Positions 35,447 through 43,645 of a DNA stretch of 64,000 nt are shown one piece after another. The notes below the pieces were generated by a model. It ran no database searches. It saw only the letters and a list, made by a program, of their open reading frames with translations, and was not told where the DNA came from. The first letter of the stretch is position 1. Each line of letters begins with the position of its first letter. The stretch is from an uncultured Paracoccaceae bacterium. Its GTDB lineage: Bacteria; Pseudomonadota; Alphaproteobacteria; Rhodobacterales; Rhodobacteraceae. Location: positions 1-64,000 of the forward strand of contig CAKZTM010000006.1 in the NCBI GenBank assembly GCA_937920555.1, in the 5' to 3' direction. The position numbers and the translations under genes are program-made.

Positions 35447-36661
35447 CTAGCCCAACAAAAGCTCTTTCATCATCAACGCAAGTGATGCCGCAATCAGCGC
35501 CAAAGCGCCCCATTTGCCCAAGCCCATACCGTCCCAATAGACCCGCCACCCGGACAACTCGACCCCCTCCAGCTTGGCCCGCCGAACCCCCATGCGCTTG
35601 GCAAAAATGGCCGCCCCCAAAAGCGGCAAAGCGGTCAGCATCACCCCAAAGACCAGCCACACACCCTTTGACCACATCCCGCCCCAATAGCCCCAATGGA
35701 TCGGGTCAACCGCCTCCGAGACACGCTGATGAAGGCTCAAATCTTCGCCCCTGTGGGATGCAATCACCTCAAGCGTTTCGGGATGAAGATAGACCATATT
35801 GGCCCGCTCCCGCACCAAAACCGCATCCATGTCGCCCTCTATGCGGACCGGCTGCACACGGGTGCGCGGCAACAATAGCGCCTTGATTTTCAGATCGGGA
35901 TAGACACCGTAGGCGATCTCTAACATGGCGGCCACCTTGTCCTCGCTCATGTCAGCGGGCTGGCGTGCCTCGCGCGGCTCGGTATTGACGTTTTGCGCCA
36001 AAGGCGGTGCGTCCAGATTGAGCGTCTCGGCAAAATAATAAAGCGTGGTCAAACTGACCATCAACACAAACGGGATCGACCACGCGCCCAACAACCTGTG
36101 CAGATCACTGAACATCGCCCGCTTGCTGCCGCCAAAGCGGGGCAAGGTTACAAAACTTTTCCAAAACCGGGGCAACAGGAATATCCCCGCAATCAAACTG
36201 GCGGTCAGCGCCAACGAGAACACGGTGACAATCATGATCCCGGCCTTGGTGGGGATAAACAACCGCGTGTGCAGCTCGCCGATGGTCTCGTGAAAACTGT
36301 GCGAGGACGTATCCCCCAAAGCCACACCCGAATAAGGATCGACCCATAAAAACCGCGTCTTGCCGCCTTTGACCAAATACCCGACCTGATCGGCCATCCA
36401 CGGATCGTCACGCCGGTAAATGCGCACAATGGTGTTGTCCGGGCGGGCCTCTTGGGCGGCACCGTAGACCTGCGAAAAGGCGATCTTCTCACGCCCGTCC
36501 GCTGACACACGCATCTCTTTGGTCAACAGCCAGTCAATCTCAGTGGCGAAAATGGCAAGAGTTCCGGTCAGAAAGATGAACGCAAATATAAGCGAACACC
36601 ACAGACCCAAAAACGAATGTATCCAATGCCATGACAACAGTTTTGACAATACAGATTTCAT
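35447..36661 (-). CDS. PepSY-associated transmembrane (PepSY_TM) protein, possible iron/flavin-linked reductase
   Basis: Membrane protein with about four hydrophobic segments: one at the N-terminus (LGLWCSLIFAFIFLTGTLAIF), a pair in the middle, and one near the C-terminus (ALALIAASLALMM). The first periplasmic loop carries a PepSY-like stretch (TRFLWVDPYSGVALG). Members of this family often accompany siderophore uptake and reduce ferric siderophores or similar; no receptor gene is nearby. The ATG at 36661 is chosen because AAGG lies 5 nt upstream. Length is 404 aa. Confidence 0.85.
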   Translation of the reverse strand: MKSVLSKLLSWHWIHSFLGLWCSLIFAFIFLTGTLAIFATEIDWLLTKEMRVSADGREKIAFSQVYGAAQEARPDNTIVRIYRRDDPWMADQVGYLVKGGKTRFLWVDPYSGVALGDTSSHSFHETIGELHTRLFIPTKAGIMIVTVFSLALTASLIAGIFLLPRFWKSFVTLPRFGGSKRAMFSDLHRLLGAWSIPFVLMVSLTTLYYFAETLNLDAPPLAQNVNTEPREARQPADMSEDKVAAMLEIAYGVYPDLKIKALLLPRTRVQPVRIEGDMDAVLVRERANMVYLHPETLEVIASHRGEDLSLHQRVSEAVDPIHWGYWGGMWSKGVWLVFGVMLTALPLLGAAIFAKRMGVRRAKLEGVELSGWRVYWDGMGLGKWGALALIAASLALMMKELLLG

Positions 36662-36814
36662 GGCCACCTTTTAAGATTCGCAAACACCCCTCCATTAATC
36701 AAAAAATCCCTGCAAACAAAAGCCGCATGCGACCTGCCGTAACGACCGATTGATCTAGCAAGGCCGGGGTTCTACCTTCGCCCGCAGAATCATCATGATG
36801 TTCAGGAGACAGAT

Positions 36815-37501
36815 ATGGCGCAGTACGTGATCGACACCCCTGCGGTCGTTGGCATTCCCGTGGCGGGCTCAGATGCCAGCTTTCCCGTGAGGCGGGTTTA
36901 TTGCATCGGTCGCAACTATGCCGCACATGCCGTCGAGATGGGTCATGATCCAAATCGTGAGGCGCCGTTTTTCTTCCAAAAGAACCCCAATAATTTGGAC
37001 CCCTCCGGCACCTTCCCATACCCGCCCCACTCCAATGATGTGCACCATGAAATAGAGATGCTGGTGGCACTGAAATCCGGCGGCACCAATATCGCGCCGG
37101 ACCGGGCCTTGGACCATGTGTTCGGCTATGGATTGTCCTTGGACATGACCCGCCGTGATCTTCAGGGGGAGCAAAAGAAAATGGGGCGGCCTTGGGAAAT
37201 TGGCAAAGCCTTTGAGCGCTCTGCGCCGTGCGGCCCGCTTCACAAAGCATCCGACATTGGCCATTTGGATCAGGGGCGCGTTGAGCTGAAAGTCAACGGC
37301 GCGCTTCGCCAAGAAGGCGATTTGAACCAGATGATCTGGAAAGTCCCTGAGATGATTTCCTATCTGTCGGACTATTTCGAGCTGGCCGCCGGCGACGTTA
37401 TCATGTCGGGCACCCCTGCGGGTGTCGCTGCTGTGCAAAAAGGCGATGTGATGGCCATGCGCATCGAGGGCTTGGGCGAAATGGAGGTCAAAGTCGTGTG
37501 A
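36815..37501 (+). CDS. Fumarylacetoacetate hydrolase (FAH) family protein
   Basis: Metal-dependent hydrolase or decarboxylase of aromatic or keto-acid catabolism. Motifs are YCIGRNYAAHAVEMG, metal ligands in HHEIEMLVAL with Glu pairs, GYGLSLDMTRRDLQ and the C-terminal IMSGTPAGVA. At 228 aa it is the single-domain form (YcgM/FAHD1-like, e.g. acylpyruvate hydrolase or oxaloacetate decarboxylase). AGGAG precedes the ATG. It is a single gene, divergent from the PepSY gene. Confidence 0.9.
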   Translation: MAQYVIDTPAVVGIPVAGSDASFPVRRVYCIGRNYAAHAVEMGHDPNREAPFFFQKNPNNLDPSGTFPYPPHSNDVHHEIEMLVALKSGGTNIAPDRALDHVFGYGLSLDMTRRDLQGEQKKMGRPWEIGKAFERSAPCGPLHKASDIGHLDQGRVELKVNGALRQEGDLNQMIWKVPEMISYLSDYFELAAGDVIMSGTPAGVAAVQKGDVMAMRIEGLGEMEVKVV

Positions 37502-37688
37502 GCTTTGCAAAAGAACTCCGGGCAAGACCCGCCGCACCGGCGACAGGGCGTTAACACTTTATAAATAATTGCCCCTGAAAACCACGCATATCTTGGGAAA
37601 ATGGCTAAAAAACAAAGGCTTAGATATGCGCCAATGACCATCAAAAAAACGGTTGTAAATCAGATGTTTACGGCTTAATTCCGGTGGT

Positions 37689-37780
37689 GGGCAGGTGGCC
37701 GAGTGGCTGAAGGCGCTCCCCTGCTAAGGGAGTAGGCGGGTTGAACCGTCTCGAGGGTTCGAATCCCTTCCTGCCCGCCA
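37689..37780 (+). tRNA. tRNA-Ser (anticodon GCT)
   Basis: Class II tRNA of 92 nt: acceptor GGGCAGG / CCTGCCC, discriminator G with encoded CCA, anticodon stem CTCCC / GGGAG with loop CTGCTAA (anticodon GCT), a long variable arm (TAGGCGGGTTGAACCGTCTC) and T-loop TTCGAAT. It reads AGC and AGT codons. Confidence 0.95.
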
Positions 37781-37781
37781 C

Positions 37782-37929
37782 AAACGCTTTCGATAGAACG
37801 CGGCGGCAATTCTTCAACGCGCTTAGCGGCAGTCGTTTGATAAAAACGACGAGAGCTATCGGTTTTAAAGCAAATCCCAATATGCCCAGCGAAACGCTTT
37901 CGCAGAAAGCGGCGGCAATTCTTCATCGC
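37782..37929. repeat. Pair of direct repeats just after tRNA-Ser
   Basis: Copy 1 (37782-37820) begins 1 nt after the tRNA; copy 2 (37892-37929) is 110 bp further. Both share AAACGCTTTCG, a short variable part, then GCGGCGGCAATTCTTCA. Between them is a hairpin GTCGTTT-GATAA-AAACGAC (37832-37850). There is no integrase gene nearby. Confidence 0.75.
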
Positions 37930-37995
37930 CCAAAGCGCCCTACGCCCATTCATCGCGCTAACGACTTGATATCGCCCCGAAACCGTGCAGATCAC

Positions 37996-38952
37996 TCAAA
38001 CCTTTGAGCGACAGGCATTTCCTGCCCGTCGAAAGTCCGCCGGGGTTTGCCCCGTCTCTTTCTTGAACGCACGGGTAAAGGCAGAATCTGACGCGTAGCC
38101 CGCACTCTCGGCGGCGTCGGTCAGCGATGTGTTGTCCTGTTGCAGGATCCTCTTGGCAATCTCCATCCGCCACGATGTCACATATTCCATCGGGGACATC
38201 AGCATCAGTTTTTGGAATTGCACAGCAAACCCGGTGCGCGACATGCCAGCCGCATTGGCAAGCGCCTCAACGGTCCATTTCGCGGCAGGCGCTTTGTGAA
38301 ACGCGTCCAGCGCGCGGGCAAGGTTCTTGTCAGAAAAAGCCCCCAAAGCCCAGTTTTTGGCGTCACCGCTCTCGATGAAACTTCGAATGGCCTGCGCAAG
38401 AATGGCCTCAGACATCTTTAGCGCAATCAGATCGCCCCCCAATTTGCGCCCGCCCGTTTCGCCGCCGATCACCCGCAACGTGGCCTCCATCCATCGCCCG
38501 GCGTCTTCGCCGTAGTTGGTCAGATGAATGAGGGGGGGCAAACGCTCCATCAGGATGTGCCGGGAGTTTGGCTCAAAGGAGAAATGGCCGCAAATCAGCT
38601 GGGTTTCGCTTTGCGGCTCTTCACCGCCATAAACAAGAACCCCCGACCCGTCAAAACCGGACTTCTCCAACACCACATCCAAAGGCAAGACCGTCCGCTC
38701 GGGGGTTTGACCACTGTAAAGATCGTGAGAGGCCCCATGCGGAATGATGACAAGATCCCCTTGGGCCAGCGAAAGCGGCTCCTCCACCCCGTCTACTTTC
38801 ACAAGGCAACTGCCCCGGTGGACAAAATGAAATCTGGCCACATTCTCATAGCTGGGGACGGCAACGCCCCATGGTTTCGTGAATGACGTCCGAAAGTACA
38901 ACGTTCCACGCATCGACAGGTTGGTGAGAATATCACTGAGAAGATCAAGCAT
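37996..38952 (-). CDS. AraC family transcriptional regulator with cupin sensor
   Basis: An N-terminal cupin-type sensing domain (about 1-190; FHFVHRGSCLVKVDG and DLVIIPHGASHDLYSG) is followed by a C-terminal double-HTH AraC domain (about 205-305; ALANAAGMSRTGFAVQFQKL and AGYASDSAFTRAFKKETGQTPADFRR). Length is 318 aa. GGAGG lies 11 nt upstream of the ATG. It is divergent from the DUF4142/cupredoxin operon, so it could regulate that pair (inference). Confidence 0.9.
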   Translation of the reverse strand: MLDLLSDILTNLSMRGTLYFRTSFTKPWGVAVPSYENVARFHFVHRGSCLVKVDGVEEPLSLAQGDLVIIPHGASHDLYSGQTPERTVLPLDVVLEKSGFDGSGVLVYGGEEPQSETQLICGHFSFEPNSRHILMERLPPLIHLTNYGEDAGRWMEATLRVIGGETGGRKLGGDLIALKMSEAILAQAIRSFIESGDAKNWALGAFSDKNLARALDAFHKAPAAKWTVEALANAAGMSRTGFAVQFQKLMLMSPMEYVTSWRMEIAKRILQQDNTSLTDAAESAGYASDSAFTRAFKKETGQTPADFRRAGNACRSKV

Positions 38953-39088
38953 GACATATCATACCTCCTTGACCGAACCTGTACAGAGTTCTGAACAATC
39001 TGCACAAAACTTGGAACGATCGAGCATGTCTCAATCTTAACCATTGGGCATACTCTTTCGTGTCGAAACAGCCAATGGAGCACCCAAA

Positions 39089-39613
39089 ATGAAGAAATTG
39101 ATTTCCGCACTTGCTGTGGTCTTTGCCATGACCGGCATTCAGACGAACGCTCAGGAAGTCGCCGATATGAGCGACCTCGAATTTGCGCATATCGCATACA
39201 CAGCCGACAATATCGACATCCGCTATGCGCATCTGGCACTGGCCCTGTCCACCAATCCCGACATCCATGAATTTGCCAACACGATGATCCGCGATCATAA
39301 CGCCGTGAACGAGGCGGCTCTGGGCTTGCTGGACAAACTTGGCGCGTCAGCCCAGGACAATGCGGTCAGTCAGTCGTTAAACGCAAATGCAGAAGAGATC
39401 ATCGATGGTTTCGTCAAACTGCGCGGTGCAGAGTTTGATGCAGCCTATGCCGCCAATGAACTGGCCTATCATCAAGCGGTCAATGACCTCGTTGAAAACA
39501 CGATGATCCCAAACATTGACAATGCCGAAGTGAAGGCGCTCTTCGTGCAGGGGCTTGAGATTTTCAAAGCCCATGAGACGCATGCCGAAAAGATGGTCAA
39601 GGCGCTCCAGTAA
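39089..39613 (+). CDS. DUF4142-like secreted helical protein
   Basis: Periplasmic protein with a signal peptide (MKKLISALAVVFAMTGIQTNA, cleavage near residue 21). The mature part is helical and ferritin/rubrerythrin-like in pattern: IAYTADNIDIRYAHLALALSTNPDIHEFANTMIRDHNAVNEAA is the DUF4142 signature. Metal binding has been suggested for the family but is not established here. The ATG at 39089 has GGAG upstream. Its stop codon overlaps the cupredoxin start by 1 nt (TAATG). Confidence 0.87.
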   Translation: MKKLISALAVVFAMTGIQTNAQEVADMSDLEFAHIAYTADNIDIRYAHLALALSTNPDIHEFANTMIRDHNAVNEAALGLLDKLGASAQDNAVSQSLNANAEEIIDGFVKLRGAEFDAAYAANELAYHQAVNDLVENTMIPNIDNAEVKALFVQGLEIFKAHETHAEKMVKALQ

Positions 39614-39954
39614 TGCACAAAACCCATACACGTCGCAGCGTGATGGCAGGGGCGGCCGCATCAGCGGTCGTCCTGTCCGCCACACGAGTTGGTGCAGCAG
39701 AACCAACCGTTCATGAGGTCGCCATAAAAGCCTTCGAATTCGATCCCCCGCAGGTGCAGGCCCGTATCGGCGATAAGATACGCTGGACCAACCATGACCT
39801 CGCCCCGCATACGGCAACCGCCGATGAGTTCGGGTGGGACACCGAAGAAATAACGAAAGGCGAGTCCGGCGAGATCATCGTCACAGAAGGCATGGAAACG
39901 TCATATTTTTGCGTATTCCACCAGCATATGAAGGGAACAATCGAAATCGTGTGA
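39613..39954 (+). CDS. Tat-exported cupredoxin (plastocyanin/pseudoazurin-like)
   Basis: Small blue-copper-type electron carrier or copper-binding protein in the periplasm. A twin-arginine signal is visible (THTRRSVMAGAAASAVVL, ending about residue 29), suggesting export in folded form. The type 1 copper ligands are in place: His66 (DLAPHTA), then Cys100, His103 and Met106 (YFCVFHQHM). Length is 113 aa. It is translationally coupled to the DUF4142 gene and adjacent to cueR. Confidence 0.93.
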   Translation: MHKTHTRRSVMAGAAASAVVLSATRVGAAEPTVHEVAIKAFEFDPPQVQARIGDKIRWTNHDLAPHTATADEFGWDTEEITKGESGEIIVTEGMETSYFCVFHQHMKGTIEIV

Positions 39955-40033
39955 GCTTTCTAAAGGTGGTGCCCAGTCCCACCCCATGAGGGCCGACGAA
40001 ACCGCGGTCGCAACGGCCCAACGCCTGTCCAGC

Positions 40034-40417
40034 TTACCCCAAATAATCAATGATCGGGCAGTCGGGCCGATTGTCCCCCCGGCACGCCCGGACCAAATGC
40101 TTCAACTCATCATGCAAAACCTGCAATTCGCGCTGCTTTTGCTCGATCTGCTCCAACCGCTTGGCCGCAAGTTTTTTGACATCCGCACTGGAACGCGCAT
40201 CGTTTTGGTATAGCCCGATCAACTCGCGGCTTTCCTCGATAGAGAACCCAAATTCGCGCGCCCGCCGGATAAAGGCCAGCCGCCGCACAGACGCCGCATC
40301 ATAGGACCGGTATCCCGCCTCAGTGCGCCCGGCAGGGGCCACAAGCCCGATATCAGCATAATAGCGCACGGTTTTGACCGGCAACCCGGACGCTTTGGCG
40401 GCATGCGAAATATTCAT
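40034..40417 (-). CDS. cueR: Cu(I)-responsive MerR family regulator
   Basis: Activates copper-export or detoxification genes on binding Cu(I). The MerR HTH is at residues 1-70 (GLPVKTVRYYADIGLVAP; GYRSYDAASVRRLAFIRRARE), the dimer helix follows, and the copper-binding pair is Cys112 and Cys120 in CRGDNRPDCPI, the same numbers and spacing as E. coli CueR. It ends convergent to the cupredoxin gene. A candidate operator lies in its own promoter. No copA gene is in the window. Confidence 0.93.
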   Translation of the reverse strand: MNISHAAKASGLPVKTVRYYADIGLVAPAGRTEAGYRSYDAASVRRLAFIRRAREFGFSIEESRELIGLYQNDARSSADVKKLAAKRLEQIEQKQRELQVLHDELKHLVRACRGDNRPDCPIIDYLG

Positions 40418-40433
40418 CGGCGCTCCTATCGAA

Positions 40434-40454
40434 ACCTTCCCGTAAAAGGATAGT
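40434..40454 (-). promoter_or_regulatory. Candidate CueR operator
   Basis: Imperfect dyad ACCTTCC-N7-GGATAGT immediately upstream of cueR, close to the ACCTTCC-N7-GGAAGGT form known for CueR operators. The 7-nt centre fits the long-spacer promoters that MerR proteins activate. Confidence 0.6.
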
Positions 40455-40484
40455 TAAGCGCCAGAGCCGCTGGCCACAAGCCCC

Positions 40485-41630
40485 TCAAAGCCCAGAGACA
40501 AACTCGATCAAAGCCCGCTGGTCGAGCGCATGAAGACCCGAAAACGCCTCCCGCGATGCGGCCCCCTCCCCGCCATGCCACCCGATTGCCTCGCGGATAT
40601 TTGCCGCCCGTCCATCATGCAACAAACGCCCCTGTGCGCCGGCAAGACCAATCAACGGGGCCGTGCGCCATTCGCCCGCCTCCACATCCCCTTGCGCAAA
40701 ACCATCGGCCAAATCATCGCCCATGTGGTGCAACAACAGGTCTGAATAAATCGCCACATGACCGTCGCGCGTCTCCATGGCCGGACGGTGACAGGCCGCA
40801 CAGCCAATGGACGTGAACAGCGCCAGCCCCTCAGGGTCGCCGGGACGCGCTTGGCCCAACTCGGCCACATAATCAGTCACCAAATCAATCACCGCCTCGG
40901 ACAATTCAAACCCGCCCCCAAGCCCGTCACTGCCGTCCTGCAAGGCCACACAATCGGTTTGGCGCGCCGTGCAATCGCCCGCATGGACCGGGTACCGCGC
41001 GCTCGACAGACCCAGATCAACCGCAAAGGCCGAGGCCACCTGATCCGCCAGCGTCACATGCTCCGCCTTCCAGCCAAAGCGCCCGATCCGAACCCCGTCC
41101 AGCCGAACCCGCCCACTGACACCATCCCCGTCCAAATCATCCGGGTCCGACAGCGCAAGCAGAGCAATATCGGTGACCTGCTCTATCATCCCGCGCCCGG
41201 CAAGGGTGGGCGCGCGGCGCAAACCCACCCGCGTGCCCGGCGCAAGCTCCGTGCCGTCCAGCGTCAATACCGGCACACCGTCGCGCAACATCACCGATCC
41301 TTCCGGCGATAAGCCCGTGATCGCAGCGGTCTGCAATTGCTGCCCGTAATACGGATCGCCGCCGCCCAACCCGTCGCCAAATCGCGCCACAAGACCGGTC
41401 GAACTAAAGCTGCCCGCCGCCTCATTGATCGCAACCGCGCCGCCACCGGGATGACAGGCCGCACAGGCGCGCGCATTGAAAAGCGGCCCCAACCCGTCCG
41501 TGGCCCGTGCGGATGACGGCGCTGGCACCCAAATGCGCTCAAACAACGCCTTGCCCATGTGCCGGTCAAGGCGCGTATCTGCGACCACCTGAGTGCCCAA
41601 TAAGACAAAAAATGCTACTCTAAGATACAC
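40485..41630 (-). CDS. Dihaem oxidoreductase (DHOR, DUF1111 family)
   Basis: Periplasmic c-type cytochrome with a signal peptide (MYLRVAFFVLLGTQVVA) and two haem-binding motifs: CAACH at 56-60 and GCAACH in the C-terminal half, followed by the conserved LLHHMGDDLADGF and TAPLIGL segments. It is related to cytochrome c peroxidase/MauG. Such genes often occur with imelysin and copper/iron proteins; no imelysin is seen here. The start is GTG at 41630, overlapping a small upstream frame. It is 67 nt upstream of cueR in the same direction. Confidence 0.9.
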   Translation of the reverse strand: MYLRVAFFVLLGTQVVADTRLDRHMGKALFERIWVPAPSSARATDGLGPLFNARACAACHPGGGAVAINEAAGSFSSTGLVARFGDGLGGGDPYYGQQLQTAAITGLSPEGSVMLRDGVPVLTLDGTELAPGTRVGLRRAPTLAGRGMIEQVTDIALLALSDPDDLDGDGVSGRVRLDGVRIGRFGWKAEHVTLADQVASAFAVDLGLSSARYPVHAGDCTARQTDCVALQDGSDGLGGGFELSEAVIDLVTDYVAELGQARPGDPEGLALFTSIGCAACHRPAMETRDGHVAIYSDLLLHHMGDDLADGFAQGDVEAGEWRTAPLIGLAGAQGRLLHDGRAANIREAIGWHGGEGAASREAFSGLHALDQRALIEFVSGL

Positions 41631-41832
41631 GCAAATTACCCATCATACCGCTGTTTGGATGCTCAATCAGATCGCAATGAAACATGCAATCGCCGGAGGT
41701 ACCCGCCAGATCCGCAAGCTGCGGGCCAAGTGGCGGCGGGGTGAAATCCTCGCCAAACGCAAACCGGGCCGCTGTTGCCAGAGCTGTCGCTCCCAGTTCC
41801 CCCAGTGCCGGTCTTCTGTCGTATTCAATCAT
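41620..41832 (-). CDS. Possible 70-residue small protein, unrecognised
   Basis: An open frame with ATG at 41832, GGGG 6 nt upstream, ending 11 nt inside the dihaem oxidoreductase gene. The product (GELGATALATAARFAFGEDF; later DCMFHCDL) has no signal peptide and matches no family I know. Overlap with the next gene and a fair ribosome binding site favour a real gene; the odd C-terminus argues against it. It may also be a remnant. Confidence 0.35.
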   Translation of the reverse strand: MIEYDRRPALGELGATALATAARFAFGEDFTPPPLGPQLADLAGTSGDCMFHCDLIEHPNSGMMGNLRVS

Positions 41833-41851
41833 ATCATCCCCGACGCAAGTT

Positions 41852-41889
41852 CGCTCCCCGTGTCGGTGTGTGTACGCACACGGGGAGCG
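41852..41889 (-). terminator. Strong hairpin downstream of the 111-residue gene
   Basis: 12-bp perfect arms CGCTCCCCGTGT / ACACGGGGAGCG around a 14-nt GT-rich centre. It lies 12 nt after the stop of the secreted small protein and 20 nt before the possible 70-residue gene. There is no T-run, so transcript stabilisation is as likely as termination. Confidence 0.65.
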
Positions 41890-41900
41890 GAAAAGTTGGA

Positions 41901-42236
41901 TTAAAGCGCGTCACTTTCCTCCAACTTCACGTCAAGCCGCAGGGCAGCGCTGAACGCCTCCACAGCTTGCGCCTGCGTCACCAATGCGGGGCCAAAATCA
42001 CCGAGAACTTTTGCGCCGTCCGCATGTCCTTGCGCCCAGATTTGATTATCGGCCATGCCTCCAAGCTCGGCCTTGTCGCGCATCAGGGTCATGTTTTGTT
42101 TGACCATCACCATCGCCTGATCCGGGGCCTGATCCGGGGCCCGTGCCTCATGTGCCGCATTCAAACCCGCCAACTCCGCAGCCGAGGACGCGGCAAACAG
42201 TATGGCCACGGAAAATCCGATTAAAATTGGTCTCAT
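41901..42236 (-). CDS. Small secreted protein, unknown function
   Basis: 111 aa with a clear signal peptide (MRPILIGFSVAILFAASSAAE). The mature part is helical, resembling the four-helix cytochrome c' pattern (MVMVKQNMTLMRDKAELGGMADN; AQAVEAFSAALRLDV), but it has no CxxCH and no cysteine, so no covalent haem. APDQAPDQ reflects a 12-bp tandem duplication. A strong hairpin follows the stop codon. It may belong with the dihaem oxidoreductase gene downstream. Confidence 0.65.
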   Translation of the reverse strand: MRPILIGFSVAILFAASSAAELAGLNAAHEARAPDQAPDQAMVMVKQNMTLMRDKAELGGMADNQIWAQGHADGAKVLGDFGPALVTQAQAVEAFSAALRLDVKLEESDAL

Positions 42237-42448
42237 AACAACCCCTGCACAAACGCATAGCGACGGCTCATCACCACGAAATCGAATCTGAACCTAAGAT
42301 GACAAACCATCATTTTGACCATTGCGTCAAGGGTTTCGTCGGGCAAACAAACAACCGCAGCAAGGGCGCCGTGGCGCCCGCAGTACCCAAAGGCAGGCAG
42401 TCCGAAACCTAACCTCAAATTTTCGAAAAAGCTTTCTGCCTCAAAGCC

Positions 42449-43462
42449 TTACGTGCTTCTCCAGCGCATTATAGGCTGCTGCAAAACCTGCAACTGCGCC
42501 ACCTCCGCCCCGTCCACACGGTCGATCAACAATTCCGCCAATCTCGCCCCCGAGGCCACCAGATCCTCCGCAACCGTATCCATCTTCGGATAAAGCGTCG
42601 GCAGAATTTCCGTGTTTTGCTTGCACACCAGATCGTAATCCCGCCCCAACACCATCGCCTTGTCCTGAAGCCCGCTGATGATCGATAAGGCCGCCAACTC
42701 ATTGTTGCACACGATACCATCGGGCATATCGCGGCGCGCCGCCAACTCATGGCCAAAGGCACGCGCACGGGCCGCAACACTCAGTTGCGCCGCCGATCCG
42801 CCAACCTCGCCGTCAAGCCCCTTATCCGCGACGATCCGCCTGAAATCACTCTCGATCAGCTCATAATTCGTGGTGCCATTGTCCACAGCCGCCAGCAGAA
42901 TTTTGCGCCGCCCGGTTTGGATCAACCGCATCACCGCCAAATCCACGAACGCCTCCGCATCAAAATCCAAATACGCATGGGACCGCTCGAACTTCGTGCG
43001 CCCGTGCGACACAAACGGAATGCCCGCCTCCATCAAAAACGCCACACGCGGATCGCGCGCACTGGTGTTGGTCAAAATCACCCCATCCGCACTGCGGTTC
43101 TCCAAAATATACCGGACCGAGGCCAACGGATGCGAGGTTTGAAACTCCGGGATCACACTCAAATGAAACGCCGTTCCCTGCACATGCGCGCCAATGCCCT
43201 GAATAAGCTGCCGCGTATAGTCCAACACATTAACATCAGCGGCCAAAACCAGCGCCAGCACATTGGTGCGCCCGGTGCGCAAGCGCACACCCGCACGGTT
43301 GGGCACATAGCCCACCTGCCGGGCCGCCGCCTCCACCTTGTCGCGGGTTTCCTGTTTCAGATTATTGCCACCGCGAAGCGACAAGGACACCGTCGACAGG
43401 CTCAGCCCTGTTAACTCGGCAACTGTCTTTAACGTTGCTCTTTTTTCACCCCGATCGGCCAT
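42449..43462 (-). CDS. LacI family transcriptional regulator
   Basis: Repressor with an N-terminal LacI HTH (LKTVAELTGLSLSTVSLSLRGG, hinge near residue 55) and a periplasmic-binding-like sugar domain. Length is 337 aa. It is divergent from the ABC transporter/GH63 operon, and a perfect 14-bp palindrome (43545-43558) lies between them, so it most likely represses that operon until the transported glycoside or its product is bound. This is inference from position. Confidence 0.92.
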   Translation of the reverse strand: MADRGEKRATLKTVAELTGLSLSTVSLSLRGGNNLKQETRDKVEAAARQVGYVPNRAGVRLRTGRTNVLALVLAADVNVLDYTRQLIQGIGAHVQGTAFHLSVIPEFQTSHPLASVRYILENRSADGVILTNTSARDPRVAFLMEAGIPFVSHGRTKFERSHAYLDFDAEAFVDLAVMRLIQTGRRKILLAAVDNGTTNYELIESDFRRIVADKGLDGEVGGSAAQLSVAARARAFGHELAARRDMPDGIVCNNELAALSIISGLQDKAMVLGRDYDLVCKQNTEILPTLYPKMDTVAEDLVASGARLAELLIDRVDGAEVAQLQVLQQPIMRWRST

Positions 43463-43544
43463 GCCTTAGATCACCTTTATGCACACAAACGCCCTTAGGC
43501 TTTGGCACCATATCAATTTCTATCTTGTCTTTGTTTAAAAACTT

Positions 43545-43558
43545 TTGCAACGTTGCAA
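43545..43558. promoter_or_regulatory. Candidate LacI-family operator
   Basis: A perfect palindrome TTGCAACGTTGCAA with the central CG typical of LacI-family operators, about 90 bp upstream of the binding-protein gene and 83 bp upstream of the repressor gene. Confidence 0.75.
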
Positions 43559-43645
43559 CTGCAAACGACTCTACATCCGTAAGTCGGCTCAAACCGGCAC
43601 GGTGCACGACTTAACCACGATGCTAATTTTCCATGGGAGGGAATT

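Noticed and set aside
37668..37995. Minus-strand reading frames of 70 and 106 codons over tRNA-Ser and the repeats after it
   Set aside because: They are translations of the tRNA itself (segments such as RKGFEPSRR and QEGIRTLE are typical of false frames over tRNA-Ser) plus the direct repeats; no ribosome binding site.
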